Below are positions 7,930-18,639 of a stretch of 57,763 nt of DNA, piece after piece; positions within the stretch are counted from its first letter, which is position 1; each line of letters starts with the position of its first letter. Source of the stretch: Pseudoalteromonas prydzensis (GTDB lineage Bacteria; Pseudomonadota; Gammaproteobacteria; Enterobacterales; Alteromonadaceae); the NCBI RefSeq assembly GCF_011050055.1, contig NZ_DRGM01000176.1:1-57763 (forward strand), read 5' to 3'. A model generated the notes under the pieces. The model did no database searches. It had not been told where the DNA came from and saw nothing but the letters and a program-made list of their open reading frames with translations. The translations under genes were made by a program, and so were the position numbers.

Positions 7930-9069
7930 TTAAATGCGTCTGCACCATTTTACAGGATTTACTGCGCGTCCTTTGTGGCGTATTTCAAAGTATAGACCAG
8001 AATCTGCTTGTCCGCCGCTTTGTCCAACTAATGCGATGATGTCGCCTTGACGAACCATATCGCCGACGTCTTTTAACAGGGTTTGGGTATGACCGTATAA
8101 GCTCATAAAGCCGTCACCATGATCAAGCACAATCACCCAGCCATAGCCTTTTAACCAATCAGCAAATACAACTTGGCCGTTGTGAACACTTTGCACGTTA
8201 CTGCCTTCTTGCGCGCCAATTAATACGCCTTTCCAGTCAATGCCGCCGTGTTTTCGTTGTCCGAAACTATGTTCTATTTTGCCTTTTGTTGGCCAGTTTA
8301 ACTTTCCTTTACTGCTCGCTAAGCCGAGTAGTTCAACTTTTTGAGTTTTCTCTTTTTCAAGTTCTTGCAGGGTTGTGACTAAGGTCTTTTCGTTCTCTTT
8401 TAGGTAATCAATAGAGTTTTTTGTTGAGCTAAGTTTAGTTTTTAGTTCTTTAATATTGGCTTTACGTTGCTGCTGTGCAGCGATTAGCGCTTGATGGCGA
8501 GTGGCTTGCTCTTTATGTAAGGCAACCAAATGGAGTTTGGTTTTTTCAAGTTCAGCTTGCACCGCTTCGATTTCCAGCAGTAAGGCTTTTAACTCTTCAA
8601 TTTGTTCAATACGTGCTTTGTTAAGATAATTGTAATAACTTAATGCGCGCTCAACCTGCGCGGTGTTTTCTTGATTCAACAGCATTTTTGAGTAGTCATG
8701 CCCGCCGGACATATAAGCACTTTTAATTTGTGCGGCAAGTGCTTGTTGCTGTTCTTGGCGTTTTTGCTCAAGCGCGTTAGCTTGTTGCTGTTGCTGTTTT
8801 TGTTGTTTTTCGGTATCGCGAATTGATTGCTCAGCAATATTCAGTGCTTTGGCATTTTTAGCGATATCAAGTTCATGCTGTTGCAGGCTTTTTTGTGATT
8901 TAGCGATGTCTTTACGCTGGGCGGCCAATTCGGCTTGGCTTTGTTTTAACGCACTTTGAATTTCACTGAGATCTTTTTTAGTACGGTCTTCATTAGCGAC
9001 AGCCGAAGCTGCCACCAATGAAGACACAATTAATGTACTAACAATGAATTGTTTAACACATCTACGCAT
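7930..9069 (-). CDS. envC: Murein hydrolase activator EnvC
   Basis: 379 residues: a signal peptide ending near ASAVA, long Gln/Lys-rich coiled coils (about 27-245), and a C-terminal LytM/M23 domain (about 255-379). The M23 metal ligands are degenerate: the usual HxH is replaced in GLYFEIRHKG. That is typical of EnvC, which has no hydrolase activity but activates AmiA/AmiB amidases at the septum with FtsEX. Starts 3 bp after the gpmI stop, so translation is probably coupled. Confidence 0.94.
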   Translation of the reverse strand: MRRCVKQFIVSTLIVSSLVAASAVANEDRTKKDLSEIQSALKQSQAELAAQRKDIAKSQKSLQQHELDIAKNAKALNIAEQSIRDTEKQQKQQQQQANALEQKRQEQQQALAAQIKSAYMSGGHDYSKMLLNQENTAQVERALSYYNYLNKARIEQIEELKALLLEIEAVQAELEKTKLHLVALHKEQATRHQALIAAQQQRKANIKELKTKLSSTKNSIDYLKENEKTLVTTLQELEKEKTQKVELLGLASSKGKLNWPTKGKIEHSFGQRKHGGIDWKGVLIGAQEGSNVQSVHNGQVVFADWLKGYGWVIVLDHGDGFMSLYGHTQTLLKDVGDMVRQGDIIALVGQSGGQADSGLYFEIRHKGRAVNPVKWCRRI

Positions 9070-9072
9070 AGT

Positions 9073-10617
9073 TTATTTCAAAGTCATGATCGGTGTGCCA
9101 GTCATTTCGCTTGGTTGCTCCATGCCCATTAGGTGTAGCATGGTTGGTGCAACATCGCTTAAGGCTTTGCCTTCGCTTGGGGTTGCATCACGGCCAACAT
9201 AAATAAATGGCACAGGTTCACTGGTGTGAGCAGTATGAGCTTGGCCTGTAGTTGGGTTTGCCATTTGCTCGGCATTACCATGATCCGCGGTGATCAGCGC
9301 TTCGCCACCAAATTCTTGTAATGCAGCAATAACACGACCAATACAATGATCAACCGCTTCACAGGCTTTTACAGCGGCTTCAAACACACCCGAGTGGCCG
9401 ACCATATCGCCATTTGGATAGTTACAAATAATCGCGTCGTATTTACCGCTTTGAATGGCTGCCACTAGTTTGTCGGTAAGCATTTCTGAATTCATCTCAG
9501 GTTGCAAGTCATAGGTAGCAACTTGTGGTGAAGGTATTAGCTCGCGCGTTTCACCTTCGAATTCATTTTCACGTCCGCCGCTGAAGAAAAACGTCACGTG
9601 TGCGTATTTTTCGGTTTCAGAAATACGCAGCTGTGTTTTATGGTGTTTTTCAAACCATTCCCCCAATACATTAGTTAAAGGGACGGTGGCGAAAGCTGCT
9701 GGTGCGTCGATATCTGCGGCGTATTCGGTCAACATAACAAAGGCACTTAATTTAGGCGCTTTTTTCTTTGCAAAGCCGTCGAAATCTTTATCAACAAATG
9801 CGCGGGTCATTTCACGGGCACGGTCGGCTCTAAAGTTTAAGAAAATAACGGTATCGCCATCATTTATTTGTACTGGGTCTTGGCCTTGTGGTGCAATTGC
9901 TGTGGCAGCTACGAACTCATCATTTTCATCACGCTCATATGCTGCAGCTAATCCTTCGACTGCGTTAGCGTAATTATGTTGTGCAATACCACTGACCATT
10001 AGGTCATAGGCTTGTTCAACACGGTTCCAGCGATTATCGCGGTCCATTGCGTAGTAACGACCAATGATAGAAGCAAGACGACCACAATTTAGTTTGCTAA
10101 ACAGTGCTTCAATACGCTCAATCGATGTCTTAGCACTGCGTGGCGGGGTATCTCGGCCATCTAAAAATGCATGAAAGTACACTTCTTTAGCGCCGCGAGC
10201 CGCTGCTAATTCGATTGCAGCGACAATATGATCTTCATGACTATGCACACCGCCTGGACTTAGTAAGCCCATTAAATGAACGGCTTTACCGGCATTGACG
10301 GCTTTATCTATGTTTTCAACTAACACTGGGTTATGGGCAAATTCACCGTCGTCTATTGCTTTAGTTATCCGAGTGAAGTCTTGATAAACCACACGACCTG
10401 CGCCTAGATTGACGTGGCCAACTTCTGAGTTACCCATTTGCCCATCAGGAAGACCAACATCTAAACCCGAGCCAGAAATTAGGGTATGCGGGCGAGTGGC
10501 CCAAAGTTCATCTAAAACAGGGGTGTTAGCCGCTAAAATTGCATTACTTTGTGCATCTTCACGGTATCCCCAACCATCTAAAATCATTAATACGAGAGGT
10601 TTTTTATGCTGTGTCAT
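9073..10617 (-). CDS. gpmI: 2,3-bisphosphoglycerate-independent phosphoglycerate mutase
   Basis: 514 residues, the normal length for iPGM. Converts 3- to 2-phosphoglycerate in the cytoplasm using two Mn ions and a phosphoserine. Visible motifs are the metal site [11 protein letters not shown], the nucleophile Ser in [19 protein letters not shown], and a second metal site [10 protein letters not shown]. First gene of the gpmI-envC-ctpA-yibQ run; the promoter should lie in 10618-10817, shared with the divergent yibN operon. Confidence 0.97.
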   Translation of the reverse strand: MTQHKKPLVLMILDGWGYREDAQSNAILAANTPVLDELWATRPHTLISGSGLDVGLPDGQMGNSEVGHVNLGAGRVVYQDFTRITKAIDDGEFAHNPVLVENIDKAVNAGKAVHLMGLLSPGGVHSHEDHIVAAIELAAARGAKEVYFHAFLDGRDTPPRSAKTSIERIEALFSKLNCGRLASIIGRYYAMDRDNRWNRVEQAYDLMVSGIAQHNYANAVEGLAAAYERDENDEFVAATAIAPQGQDPVQINDGDTVIFLNFRADRAREMTRAFVDKDFDGFAKKKAPKLSAFVMLTEYAADIDAPAAFATVPLTNVLGEWFEKHHKTQLRISETEKYAHVTFFFSGGRENEFEGETRELIPSPQVATYDLQPEMNSEMLTDKLVAAIQSGKYDAIICNYPNGDMVGHSGVFEAAVKACEAVDHCIGRVIAALQEFGGEALITADHGNAEQMANPTTGQAHTAHTSEPVPFIYVGRDATPSEGKALSDVAPTMLHLMGMEQPSEMTGTPIMTLK

Positions 10618-10817
10618 TTTGGTTCCTGAAAATTAGCTCCTGTTGCAGCTAAGCATACCGTGTTTTGTAGTTATGATCAGCAATCAAAGCTGCATATTAA
10701 AATATTTCACTCTCTGGTAATTTCTAATCAAGCACGTATACTTGCGTGGCTAGGGCATTGCCCTTACGTTTAACCCCAGCGCCAAAGGCGCGGGACAATT
10801 TTCATAGTGGAAGACGC

Positions 10818-11249
10818 ATGGATCAATATATTGAATTTGTCGGTAATCATCCGATATTAAGTTTAGCGTGGGTTGCTTTGGTTGCACTCATTGTCGGCGG
10901 TTGGTTTAAAAGTAAGTTTTCAGCAATTCGTCAAATAAACCCGCAGCAATTAACGTTACTCATTAACCGTGAAGACGGTTTAGTTGTAGATATACGTGCC
11001 CAAAAAGAATTTAATAATGGTCGTATTGCAGGCGCTGAGCACCTTAGCCCTGAAAAAGCAAAACAATCTGACTTCTCAAGCCTTGAAAAGTCGAAGAGTA
11101 AACCCATTATATTGGTATGCACCACAGGCATGACTGCCTCAGGTATCGCAACTGCCATGCATAAAGCTGGTTTTGAATCAGTGTATGTGTTGTCTGGCGG
11201 TATGGGGGCATGGCAAAGTGCCGGTCTACCAACGACAACAGGTCGCTAA
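10818..11249 (+). CDS. yibN: Membrane-anchored rhodanese-like protein, YibN family
   Basis: 143 residues from the ATG at 10818, preceded by GGAAG; an earlier in-frame GTG at 10746 has no good binding site. An N-terminal membrane helix (LAWVALVALIVGGWF) anchors a single rhodanese domain with the active-site loop VCTTGMTASG, so the sulfur-accepting Cys is present. Its physiological substrate is not known. The leader holds a small hairpin, gcgcc-aaa-ggcgc, near 10780-10795. First gene of yibN-grxC-secB-gpsA. Confidence 0.9.
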   Translation: MDQYIEFVGNHPILSLAWVALVALIVGGWFKSKFSAIRQINPQQLTLLINREDGLVVDIRAQKEFNNGRIAGAEHLSPEKAKQSDFSSLEKSKSKPIILVCTTGMTASGIATAMHKAGFESVYVLSGGMGAWQSAGLPTTTGR

Positions 11250-11280
11250 TTAATTTAGTTAGGCCGCTAGAGGAATTGTT

Positions 11281-11538
11281 ATGAGTAAGGTTGTTCTTTA
11301 CACCAAAGCGTATTGTCCTTTTTGCCAGCGAGCATTGGCATTGCTAACCAGTAAAGGTGTGCAATTTAAGAATATAGATATCGGTGTACAGCCTGAATTA
11401 CGCGATGAAATGATCGCCAAAGCAGGCGGCGCGAGCACAGTACCGCAAATCTTTATTAATGATGAGCATATCGGCGGCTGTGACGACATGATGGCAATTG
11501 AAGCCCAAGGCAAGCTTGACGCAAAGTTAAACGCTTAA
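11281..11538 (+). CDS. grxC: Glutaredoxin 3
   Basis: 85 residues, the standard short glutaredoxin. The dithiol active site CPFC is near residue 12 (YCPFCQRA), and TVPQIFIN with GGCDD forms the glutathione-binding region. A cytoplasmic, GSH-dependent disulfide reductase. It follows yibN by 31 bp with GAGGAA upstream and is cotranscribed with secB and gpsA. Confidence 0.96.
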   Translation: MSKVVLYTKAYCPFCQRALALLTSKGVQFKNIDIGVQPELRDEMIAKAGGASTVPQIFINDEHIGGCDDMMAIEAQGKLDAKLNA

Positions 11539-11576
11539 GTATTTATTATAAAAACGATTAAAAGTTAGGAATTATC

Positions 11577-12065
11577 ATGAACGAAGAAAATCAGAACGTA
11601 GCAGCACAACAAGAAACTGGCGCACAATTTACTATTCAACGTATTTACACAAAAGACGTGTCTTTTGAAACGCCTAATTCACCTGCTATTTTCCAAAAAG
11701 AATGGACACCAGAAGTTAAGCTTGACCTTGATACACGTTCAAACAAATTAGACGAAGGTGTGTTTGAAGTTGTTTTAGCATTGACAGTTACAGCGTCAAT
11801 TGGCGAAGAAACTGCATTCTTATGTGAAATTCAACAAGCGGGTATTTTCACCATCGCTGAAGTTGAAGAAGTACAACTTGCACACATGCTAGGCGCATTC
11901 TGCCCGAATGTACTGTTCCCATATGCGCGTGAAGCGGTATCTAACTTAGTTAACCGTGGTACGTTCCCACAGCTTAACCTTGCACCTGTTAACTTTGACG
12001 CGTTATTCGCGCAATACATGCAGCAACGTGCAGCGCAAGCTGAACAGGCAACTGCAGACGCTTAA
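11577..12065 (+). CDS. secB: Protein-export chaperone SecB
   Basis: 162 residues. The SecB core runs from [19 protein letters not shown] to the conserved [20 protein letters not shown] cytoplasmic homotetramer that keeps preproteins unfolded and delivers them to SecA. The acidic/Gln-rich N-terminus and the Ala-rich C-terminus are usual. AGGAA lies upstream of the ATG. Located between grxC and gpsA, the order seen in enterics and Alteromonadales. Confidence 0.97.
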   Translation: MNEENQNVAAQQETGAQFTIQRIYTKDVSFETPNSPAIFQKEWTPEVKLDLDTRSNKLDEGVFEVVLALTVTASIGEETAFLCEIQQAGIFTIAEVEEVQLAHMLGAFCPNVLFPYAREAVSNLVNRGTFPQLNLAPVNFDALFAQYMQQRAAQAEQATADA

Positions 12066-12068
12066 TTG

Positions 12069-13076
12069 ATGAATACAGTCAATTCAGCTGTTACAGTATT
12101 AGGGGCGGGGTCTTATGGCACCGCCCTTGCTATTTGTTTAGCCCGAAACGGTCACACTGTGACGCTTTGGGGGCGCAATAGCGATGACGTTGCTACGCTT
12201 GCAGCTGAGCGGAAAAATCAACGTTACCTACCAGACGTCACTTTCCCTGATACTTTACACCTTGAAGCCGACTTACATACTGCGGTGACTGCAAGCCAAG
12301 TAATTTTGGTTGTGGTACCAAGCCATGCATTTGGCGATACATTACAGCAAATTAAGCCTTCATTACTTGATGGTGCGCAAGTTGCGTGGGCGACCAAAGG
12401 CTTAGAGCCAGATACCGGTCGATTACTGCAAGAAGTTGCCCAGCAAGAACTCGGCGATGATGTGCCGCTGGCTGTGGTATCAGGTCCTACCTTCGCCAAA
12501 GAAATGGCAATGGGGTTACCTACAGCTATTTCAGTGTCGTCAACATCAACAACCTTTGCAAAACAGCTCGCTGATTTACTGCATTGCGGTCGCTCATTTC
12601 GGGTCTATAACAATAATGATTTTATTGGTATTCAACTCGGTGGTGCGGTTAAAAATGTGATTGCGATTGGTGCAGGTATGTCTGATGGTTTTGGTTTTGG
12701 TGCTAATGCTAGAACTGCCCTTATCACCCGTGGTTTAGCTGAACTATGCCGGTTAGGTTGTGCACTGGGCGCGAAATCTGAAACCTTTATGGGTATGGCC
12801 GGTCTTGGTGATTTGATCCTCACCTGTACAGACAATCAGTCTCGTAACCGTCGTTTTGGTTTAGCACTGGGTAAAGGTGAAGGTGTTGAGCAGGCGATAG
12901 CATCAATTGGTCAAGTGGTAGAAGGTTACCGCAACACCAAAGAAGTCTATTTACTTGCACAACGTACCGGTATTGAAATGCCGATCACCGAGCAAATCTA
13001 TCAGGTACTTTATGAAAATAAAGATGTGAAAGAAGCGGCGATGGCGTTATTAGGTCGCGAGCAAAAATCAGAATAA
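12069..13076 (+). CDS. gpsA: NAD(P)-dependent glycerol-3-phosphate dehydrogenase
   Basis: 335 residues from the ATG at 12069; a TTG codon three bases earlier is less likely. The Rossmann motif [12 protein letters not shown] opens the protein, followed by the family motifs VSGPTFAKE and KNVIAIGAG, with the catalytic Lys in the latter. Makes sn-glycerol 3-phosphate for phospholipid synthesis. Begins 3 bp after the secB stop, so it is probably translationally coupled. The sequence to 13154 holds no clear terminator. Confidence 0.96.
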   Translation: MNTVNSAVTVLGAGSYGTALAICLARNGHTVTLWGRNSDDVATLAAERKNQRYLPDVTFPDTLHLEADLHTAVTASQVILVVVPSHAFGDTLQQIKPSLLDGAQVAWATKGLEPDTGRLLQEVAQQELGDDVPLAVVSGPTFAKEMAMGLPTAISVSSTSTTFAKQLADLLHCGRSFRVYNNNDFIGIQLGGAVKNVIAIGAGMSDGFGFGANARTALITRGLAELCRLGCALGAKSETFMGMAGLGDLILTCTDNQSRNRRFGLALGKGEGVEQAIASIGQVVEGYRNTKEVYLLAQRTGIEMPITEQIYQVLYENKDVKEAAMALLGREQKSE

Positions 13077-13154
13077 TTTTTATACCCAAACCACCTCAAG
13101 ATGCAGTAGTCAGCGTTGTGTCAATCATTACGCTGACCACAGCTAAAATTTAGG

Positions 13155-16100
13155 TTACTCATTGCTCGAGCTAGATTGTTTGTTCTGGTTATTTTTTGCA
13201 ATAAAAGTAGCCACTTTATCAGCATGAAGCGGGCGGCTATAATAATAACCTTGCATGGTATTACAACCCATAATATGCAGCATGTAAGCCTGCTCTTTCG
13301 TTTCAACTCCTTCGGCAACTACATCTATTTTTAGGTATTTCGCCAGGCGAATAATGGTCGCGGTGATATTACGGTCCTGTTCGCTATCAATGATGTCTTT
13401 AATAAAAGAGCGGTCTATTTTTAACGTATCGATAGGAAAACGCTTTAAATAACCAAGTGATGAATGCCCAGTGCCAAAGTCATCTAACGCAATAGTAAAG
13501 CCAAGCGCTTTTAGGCGGTTCATTTGCTGCTGTGCAAATTCGGGGTTATCCATCATGGCACTTTCGGTGATTTCCAGCTCTACACAGCGCGCTGGTACAT
13601 CGTAGTGTGTTAAGCATTCGGTGAGCGTTTCTATTAAGCTATTTTGCTGAAAATGCAGTGCAGAAATATTAATTGCCACTTTACCAAAACCGACCCGTTC
13701 ATTACGCCATAATTCGAGCTGTTTAAATAACTGCTTCATTAATAATAAAGTCAGAGGAATGATCGCGCCATTTTGTTCGGCCAACGGTATAAATTCAGCT
13801 GGGCTAATAAGGCTGCCATCAGCTTGTGGCCAACGAACTAATGCCTCAAAACCATGGATTTGGTTTTTATCAGCATTATATTTTACTTGATAAAATAATT
13901 GAAAATCTTGATGTTCAATGGCTCTAAATAGCGCACTTTCTTTACTGAGTTCATTTGAGTCTATGGTGTGTTTAGATTTATCAAAAAACTGATAGTTGTT
14001 ATGGCCCACTTTTTTTGCGTGGTTAAGCGCACTGTTGGCGCTGCGCATCAGTGCCTCGCTGCTATAGCCGTTTTCAGGGTACACGGCTATGCCACAACAG
14101 GCTGAAATAAAGCTTTCTATACCATCAAGTATAAACGGTGTTTGAAACTGTTTAAGGATATTATCAGCAAGCTTTTTAGCGAAAAAGATGGTCATTCCTG
14201 AATATAAATAAGGCGGCACCAAAATCGCAAATTCATCGCCCCCTAAGCGGGCGAGTGTATAGCCAGAATCAAGGTTGCGGGAGAGTCTACCTGCCACCTC
14301 TTTTAGTAACTCATCACCAATTGCGTGACCGAGAGATTCATTGATTTTATTGAAGTTATCTAAATCGATAAAAATAATCAGCAAGTCAGGGAAGTTGTTG
14401 TTACAGCTGTTAATTGCTTTATTAACCGATTCAATAAAAATAGTACGGTTAGACAGCCCAGTAACAGCATCTCGGGTGGTTAGTTTTAACATTGCACGTT
14501 CATTGTTTTTGCGTGCGGTTACATCTGAAAATAAACCAATATAATGTGCGCTACTGTTACGCAAGTTAGGCGTTTTTACTTTGGTAATCGACAGATCTAG
14601 TGCATAAGGTTGGCCGTCTTTGCGTAAATTCCAAATTTCTCCGGACCAATAACCATCGGTCTCTAAATCATTATGGATGAGGCTTTCTAGTTTTTTATCG
14701 CGGCCATTTACAGTTAAGGCTTTTGGTTTTTTACCCACAACATCTGCCAAAGTGAATCCACAAATTGTTGTAAATGCTTGGTTTATATTTGTTATTTGAA
14801 AATGTTCATTGGCAATCCAAATCGCATCTTTTGATTGCGCCATTAGTGCGTTAGCTAAATTGTGTTTCGCAGCGCTTTTTAATTTATAAATAATTAGCAG
14901 CAGTAACAGAGCAAAAATAATCGTTAAAATTACATAGTTGAACCAGTTGGGAAAGTTAAAAGCGGTTTGTTTGATCGTTAACACTAACGGCTCGCTACTT
15001 ACTTGATTAAGGTTTTTAACTTCCAGGTAAATATTTTTTTTATTACTCGCCAGTGACAACATAGATTGCGTGCTTGGCAGGGATTGCCAAAGCCCATTGG
15101 GGTCAAGCCGATAAGAGAGCCGCATGGGTAAATTGCTATTACTAGTGAACCACACAGATATGCCTTGCAGCGGTTGCTGCGCATTCACGGCATTTGTTGC
15201 TAAGTGATAATAGTGTTGGTCACTTTCTTGATAGTGCAAGGTTAGGTGACTGACTGAAAATAAACTATTTTGCGGTATTGCTTGTGTGGCATGTACTTCT
15301 AATAACGTACTGCCGTTATCTGCGAACAGCAGCATTACTTTGTCACGGTAGCTTACGGTAAATAGTGCCTCTGGCAGTTGTTCATGAGTAATTGAATCAG
15401 CGATATTTGCGGCCATGCTGTGAGTGGCATTTTCAACCCATATGTTAGTACTTGGCTTGTAGAGCTTTATTGCTTGGGAATCGACTATCCATAGTGCATT
15501 TAGCGGGGCTTCATAAATGGCTGAAGTGTCAAACACACTGACTTTATGAAACTGTATGCTTTTTGTTGTTTGTGCAAAGTTTTCAGATGTTTGCCATAAC
15601 CCGTTATTTGTCGCAAGCCAAAGCCTTGATGAGTTGCGTTGATAATAAATATCTTTGATCTCGCCAAGGGATTCAGTTTGCAGCGCTATTGCTGTGACTT
15701 GTTGCTTGGCAATGTAATACAACTGCTGGCCATCACTTGCTAAATACTGCTCATCACTGAGGGTTGTTAAAGCGCTAATGTTGCTAATTGGCAGTGTGAG
15801 ATTTTGTTGTTGAGTTGCAAAATCATAATTGATTAATTGTTTGTTGGTTGCTATCCACAATGTTGTTGGTGCTGTGAAATGCAGCATGTTTACTTGCTCT
15901 TGCAGCAATAAATTAAATGTTTGGTTGCGGGCACTGTATAAATATAATCCGCTGGCGGTTGTAATTGCCCACTTATCATCGCGTAAATAGTTAATACCGA
16001 GTACTTTTTTATCCTCAGTAAAGCTCGCTATCTGCGCCAGCATTTTAAAGTATTGCTGTATTCTGGGAGTTGGGCTATTGGTGATCGGCGTGGCAATAAT

Positions 16101-16991
16101 TTGCATTGCAGGAAGTTTTAACCAATTTTTACTCGTCGTTTGTAACCACAATTGTTGATTGTTTTGCTTCATTGATAAAAACCGAGCAGGAGAATTATAA
16201 AATAAAGGTTTGCTGTTTTTGGTTGTTAAATCATATTTATAAGCTTGATTATCATGTAAGTAGTAAAGTTGCTCTTGAAAGTAAGTTAGTTTTTGCACCG
16301 GTGTGTGGTTGAGTTTTATTGTTTCTAATGACTGAGTGTTATTGAATAGATAATGTTGTTCATTACTGGTGCTGATAAGCAGTGCTGGAGATGTTTGGCT
16401 TGGGCTTAACTGGCTAATTTCTGTAGGTGCAGTGAGCTGGGATATAATCGTATTACTGGCAATATCAAAGCGACTGGCTAAATTCCCGCCTGAATGCAGC
16501 CATAGGCTGTTATTAAACCCTAATGTAAGTTCGACTATTTGCTCAGAAAAAGCGAATACAGCATGCAGCTGTTGATCTTTTATTGTGTAAATCTGGCCTA
16601 AGTACAAAAAATAAAAGCCGTGATCTGTAGTAAATATTTGCTGCGTTAAGGAGGTATCGGTTAGTTGAATGAGTTGATTGTTTATTAAGTTTATTAAACT
16701 TAATCCTTGCTCAGTATTAATTAATAACCATGATTTATAAGTGGCTACCTGTAAAATATCACGCGTTGCAAATGACGAAAAGGGAGGCGTTTGGCCACTA
16801 AAAAGGTGGGCTGAGTCGTAGTTAAATAAGCCTTTCTCAGTGGCGAGCCAAAACGCGTTACTCGGGCTTTGAGTAAAATCATTAATAGCGGGTATCGAAA
16901 GCTCGTTGGCGTTTAATTCAGCTACACTCGCGTTTACATTAATAATAAATAACATGCTGATAAAGCAGCATGTTTTAAGTATAAACCGCAT
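13155..16991 (-). CDS. Large membrane sensor with propeller, PAS, GGDEF and EAL domains
   Basis: 1278 residues. A signal peptide is followed by a ~650-residue periplasmic region of repeated short strands (motifs such as FWLATEKGLFNYD, LWLATNNGLWQTS) that looks like two-component-regulator propeller blades, ending in a Y_Y_Y-like domain. A membrane helix lies near 677-700, then PAS (about 710-820), GGDEF (about 835-1000, RLGGDEFAIL intact) and EAL (about 1020-1270, FEALVRW and DDFGTGHSS intact). Both cyclic-di-GMP motifs look competent, so it may make or degrade c-di-GMP. The propeller suggests sensing of a carbohydrate or similar periplasmic ligand (inference). It stands alone. Confidence 0.9.
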   Translation of the reverse strand: MRFILKTCCFISMLFIINVNASVAELNANELSIPAINDFTQSPSNAFWLATEKGLFNYDSAHLFSGQTPPFSSFATRDILQVATYKSWLLINTEQGLSLINLINNQLIQLTDTSLTQQIFTTDHGFYFLYLGQIYTIKDQQLHAVFAFSEQIVELTLGFNNSLWLHSGGNLASRFDIASNTIISQLTAPTEISQLSPSQTSPALLISTSNEQHYLFNNTQSLETIKLNHTPVQKLTYFQEQLYYLHDNQAYKYDLTTKNSKPLFYNSPARFLSMKQNNQQLWLQTTSKNWLKLPAMQIIATPITNSPTPRIQQYFKMLAQIASFTEDKKVLGINYLRDDKWAITTASGLYLYSARNQTFNLLLQEQVNMLHFTAPTTLWIATNKQLINYDFATQQQNLTLPISNISALTTLSDEQYLASDGQQLYYIAKQQVTAIALQTESLGEIKDIYYQRNSSRLWLATNNGLWQTSENFAQTTKSIQFHKVSVFDTSAIYEAPLNALWIVDSQAIKLYKPSTNIWVENATHSMAANIADSITHEQLPEALFTVSYRDKVMLLFADNGSTLLEVHATQAIPQNSLFSVSHLTLHYQESDQHYYHLATNAVNAQQPLQGISVWFTSNSNLPMRLSYRLDPNGLWQSLPSTQSMLSLASNKKNIYLEVKNLNQVSSEPLVLTIKQTAFNFPNWFNYVILTIIFALLLLLIIYKLKSAAKHNLANALMAQSKDAIWIANEHFQITNINQAFTTICGFTLADVVGKKPKALTVNGRDKKLESLIHNDLETDGYWSGEIWNLRKDGQPYALDLSITKVKTPNLRNSSAHYIGLFSDVTARKNNERAMLKLTTRDAVTGLSNRTIFIESVNKAINSCNNNFPDLLIIFIDLDNFNKINESLGHAIGDELLKEVAGRLSRNLDSGYTLARLGGDEFAILVPPYLYSGMTIFFAKKLADNILKQFQTPFILDGIESFISACCGIAVYPENGYSSEALMRSANSALNHAKKVGHNNYQFFDKSKHTIDSNELSKESALFRAIEHQDFQLFYQVKYNADKNQIHGFEALVRWPQADGSLISPAEFIPLAEQNGAIIPLTLLLMKQLFKQLELWRNERVGFGKVAINISALHFQQNSLIETLTECLTHYDVPARCVELEITESAMMDNPEFAQQQMNRLKALGFTIALDDFGTGHSSLGYLKRFPIDTLKIDRSFIKDIIDSEQDRNITATIIRLAKYLKIDVVAEGVETKEQAYMLHIMGCNTMQGYYYSRPLHADKVATFIAKNNQNKQSSSSNE

Positions 16992-17119
16992 TGCAATCCA
17001 TTGAATAAGTTTAAAAAGAACTTATTTAGAATAGTGCAGGAATAGATAAAGTGCGAATCGACGTGAGTGAAATTTATTGTATTGCGCGCAATTGAATTTG
17101 TAAGGCAATCAGTGGCTAA

Positions 17120-17143
17120 AACGCCTAACGAAGTAGGCGCTTT
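17120..17143 (-). terminator. Terminator of trmL
   Basis: cgccta (17122-17127) and taggcg (17134-17139) form a stem. Read on the minus strand it is followed by gttttag. It lies just after the trmL stop. Confidence 0.7.
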
Positions 17144-17154
17144 ATTTGTATGGT

Positions 17155-17619
17155 TTACTGGGCGTTAGGAAAGCCTAATTGCCGCCATGATTCATAAACA
17201 AACACTGCCACTGCATTGGATAAGTTCATGCTTCTACTGTTAGCTTGCATTGGAATACGCACGCGTTGTTCATTTGGTAATGATTGAATTAAATCATCTG
17301 GTAAGCCACGAGTTTCTGGACCAAATACCAAACAGTCACCCGCTTCGTAACTTGCTTGGTGATGGAATTGGCTGCCCTTAGTGGTGCACGCGTAGACTTT
17401 TTTTGGCTGACATTTTTCAAGATATGCTGCAAACGAGGCATGGCGTTGCACATGGCTAAATTCATGGTAATCAAGGCCCGCTCTTTTTACGCGCTTATCG
17501 TCCCACTCAAAGCCCAAAGGCTCGATTAAATGCAAAGCATAGCCCGTATTTGCACACAGGCGAATAATATTCCCTGTGTTAGGTGGAATTTCAGGTTGGT
17601 ATAAAACGATATCAAGCAT
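17155..17619 (-). CDS. trmL: tRNA (cytidine/uridine-34 2'-O) methyltransferase TrmL
   Basis: 154 residues, the minimal SPOUT methyltransferase length. [18 protein letters not shown] opens the fold, and the knot motifs [11 protein letters not shown] and RIPM...[16 protein letters not shown] bind S-adenosylmethionine. Methylates the wobble base of tRNA-Leu isoacceptors in the cytoplasm. A single gene with its own terminator, divergent from fieF. Confidence 0.95.
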   Translation of the reverse strand: MLDIVLYQPEIPPNTGNIIRLCANTGYALHLIEPLGFEWDDKRVKRAGLDYHEFSHVQRHASFAAYLEKCQPKKVYACTTKGSQFHHQASYEAGDCLVFGPETRGLPDDLIQSLPNEQRVRIPMQANSRSMNLSNAVAVFVYESWRQLGFPNAQ

Positions 17620-17727
17620 AACGAGCCTTATTGGTGATCTACATTTTGACGTTCGAGAGTATACACGAAACAGATAAAAAAAATGATATACTCATTTTAA
17701 GTAAACACTTTAAGCATAGGCAAAAAC

Positions 17728-18639
17728 GTGCATCAGCGCAGTTATGAGTTTTGGGTAAAAACAGCAAGTGTGGTCACTATGGTGATGGTGAGTTTAATGA
17801 TTGCTGCTAAATGTTGGGCATGGCTTGCGTCTGGCTCTGCCTCTATGCTCGGATCACTCACCGATTCTTTGATGGATATTACCGCTTCAGCAATGAGTTT
17901 TATGGTGCTCTTTTATGCACTGCGCCCAGCTGATGACGATCATCGTTTTGGTCATGGTAAAGCCGAAGCCTTGGCGGGTTTAGGGCAAGCGGCATTTATT
18001 GCAGGCTCTGGCTGTTTATTGGCGTTTCATGGTATAGAGCGATTATTTAATCCTGTGGTACTAAGTCATTCAATGCTCGGGGTATGGGTTAGTCTATTTG
18101 CGATTGCTTGCACCTTAGTGGTGGTTTATGTACAAACTCAAGTCATTAAGCACACCGAGTCAATTGCAGTTAAAGCAGACTCTGTGCATTACAAAGGTGA
18201 TATAATTTTAAATGCAGCAGTACTGCTGGCCATACTGCTTGCGCAAAATGATATGCTGTACGCGGATCCTATTTTTGCCATTGGCGTTGCGGGTTATTTG
18301 CTTTATAACAGTTGGGATATTGCTAGGCAAAGCGCTGACCATTTAATGGATAAAGAGCTACCTGAGGACGAAAAAGCCAGTATTATATCAATCGCTAACA
18401 GCCATAACGATGTATTTGGCGTACATGACGTACGCACGCGACAAGGTGGTAAAGTTAAGTTTATTCAAATGCATTTAGAGCTTGAAGATCAACTTCCCTT
18501 GATCCGTGCTCATTATGTAGCGGATGAAGTAGTGGCGATGATCCAACAAGAATTTAATTGTGAAATGGATATTTTGATCCATCAAGATCCAATGTCATTG
18601 AGTAATAGCCGCGCTCAAGTTAATGAATCACAAAACTGA
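17728..18639 (+). CDS. fieF: Cation-diffusion-facilitator efflux transporter, FieF/YiiP type
   Basis: 303 residues with about six membrane helices and a cytoplasmic C-terminal domain. The transport site is seen as two Asp in LTDSLMDITAS and His/Asp in VHYKGD, matching the DD-HD tetrad of YiiP; HRFGHGKAE is the loop motif. Exports Zn(II) or Fe(II) by proton antiport. Start is GTG with a weak binding site. Its 3' end overlaps the convergent hydrolase gene by 25 bp. Confidence 0.92.
   Translation: MHQRSYEFWVKTASVVTMVMVSLMIAAKCWAWLASGSASMLGSLTDSLMDITASAMSFMVLFYALRPADDDHRFGHGKAEALAGLGQAAFIAGSGCLLAFHGIERLFNPVVLSHSMLGVWVSLFAIACTLVVVYVQTQVIKHTESIAVKADSVHYKGDIILNAAVLLAILLAQNDMLYADPIFAIGVAGYLLYNSWDIARQSADHLMDKELPEDEKASIISIANSHNDVFGVHDVRTRQGGKVKFIQMHLELEDQLPLIRAHYVADEVVAMIQQEFNCEMDILIHQDPMSLSNSRAQVNESQN

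Noticed and set aside
9686..9973. Plus-strand frame inside gpmI
   Set aside because: Antisense to a highly conserved enzyme gene; no binding site or family.
13077..13154. Terminator or small gene after gpsA
   Set aside because: The stretch contains a sequence of the kind repeated in these genomes (aaccacctcaagatgcag) but no convincing stem with a T run and no ORF.
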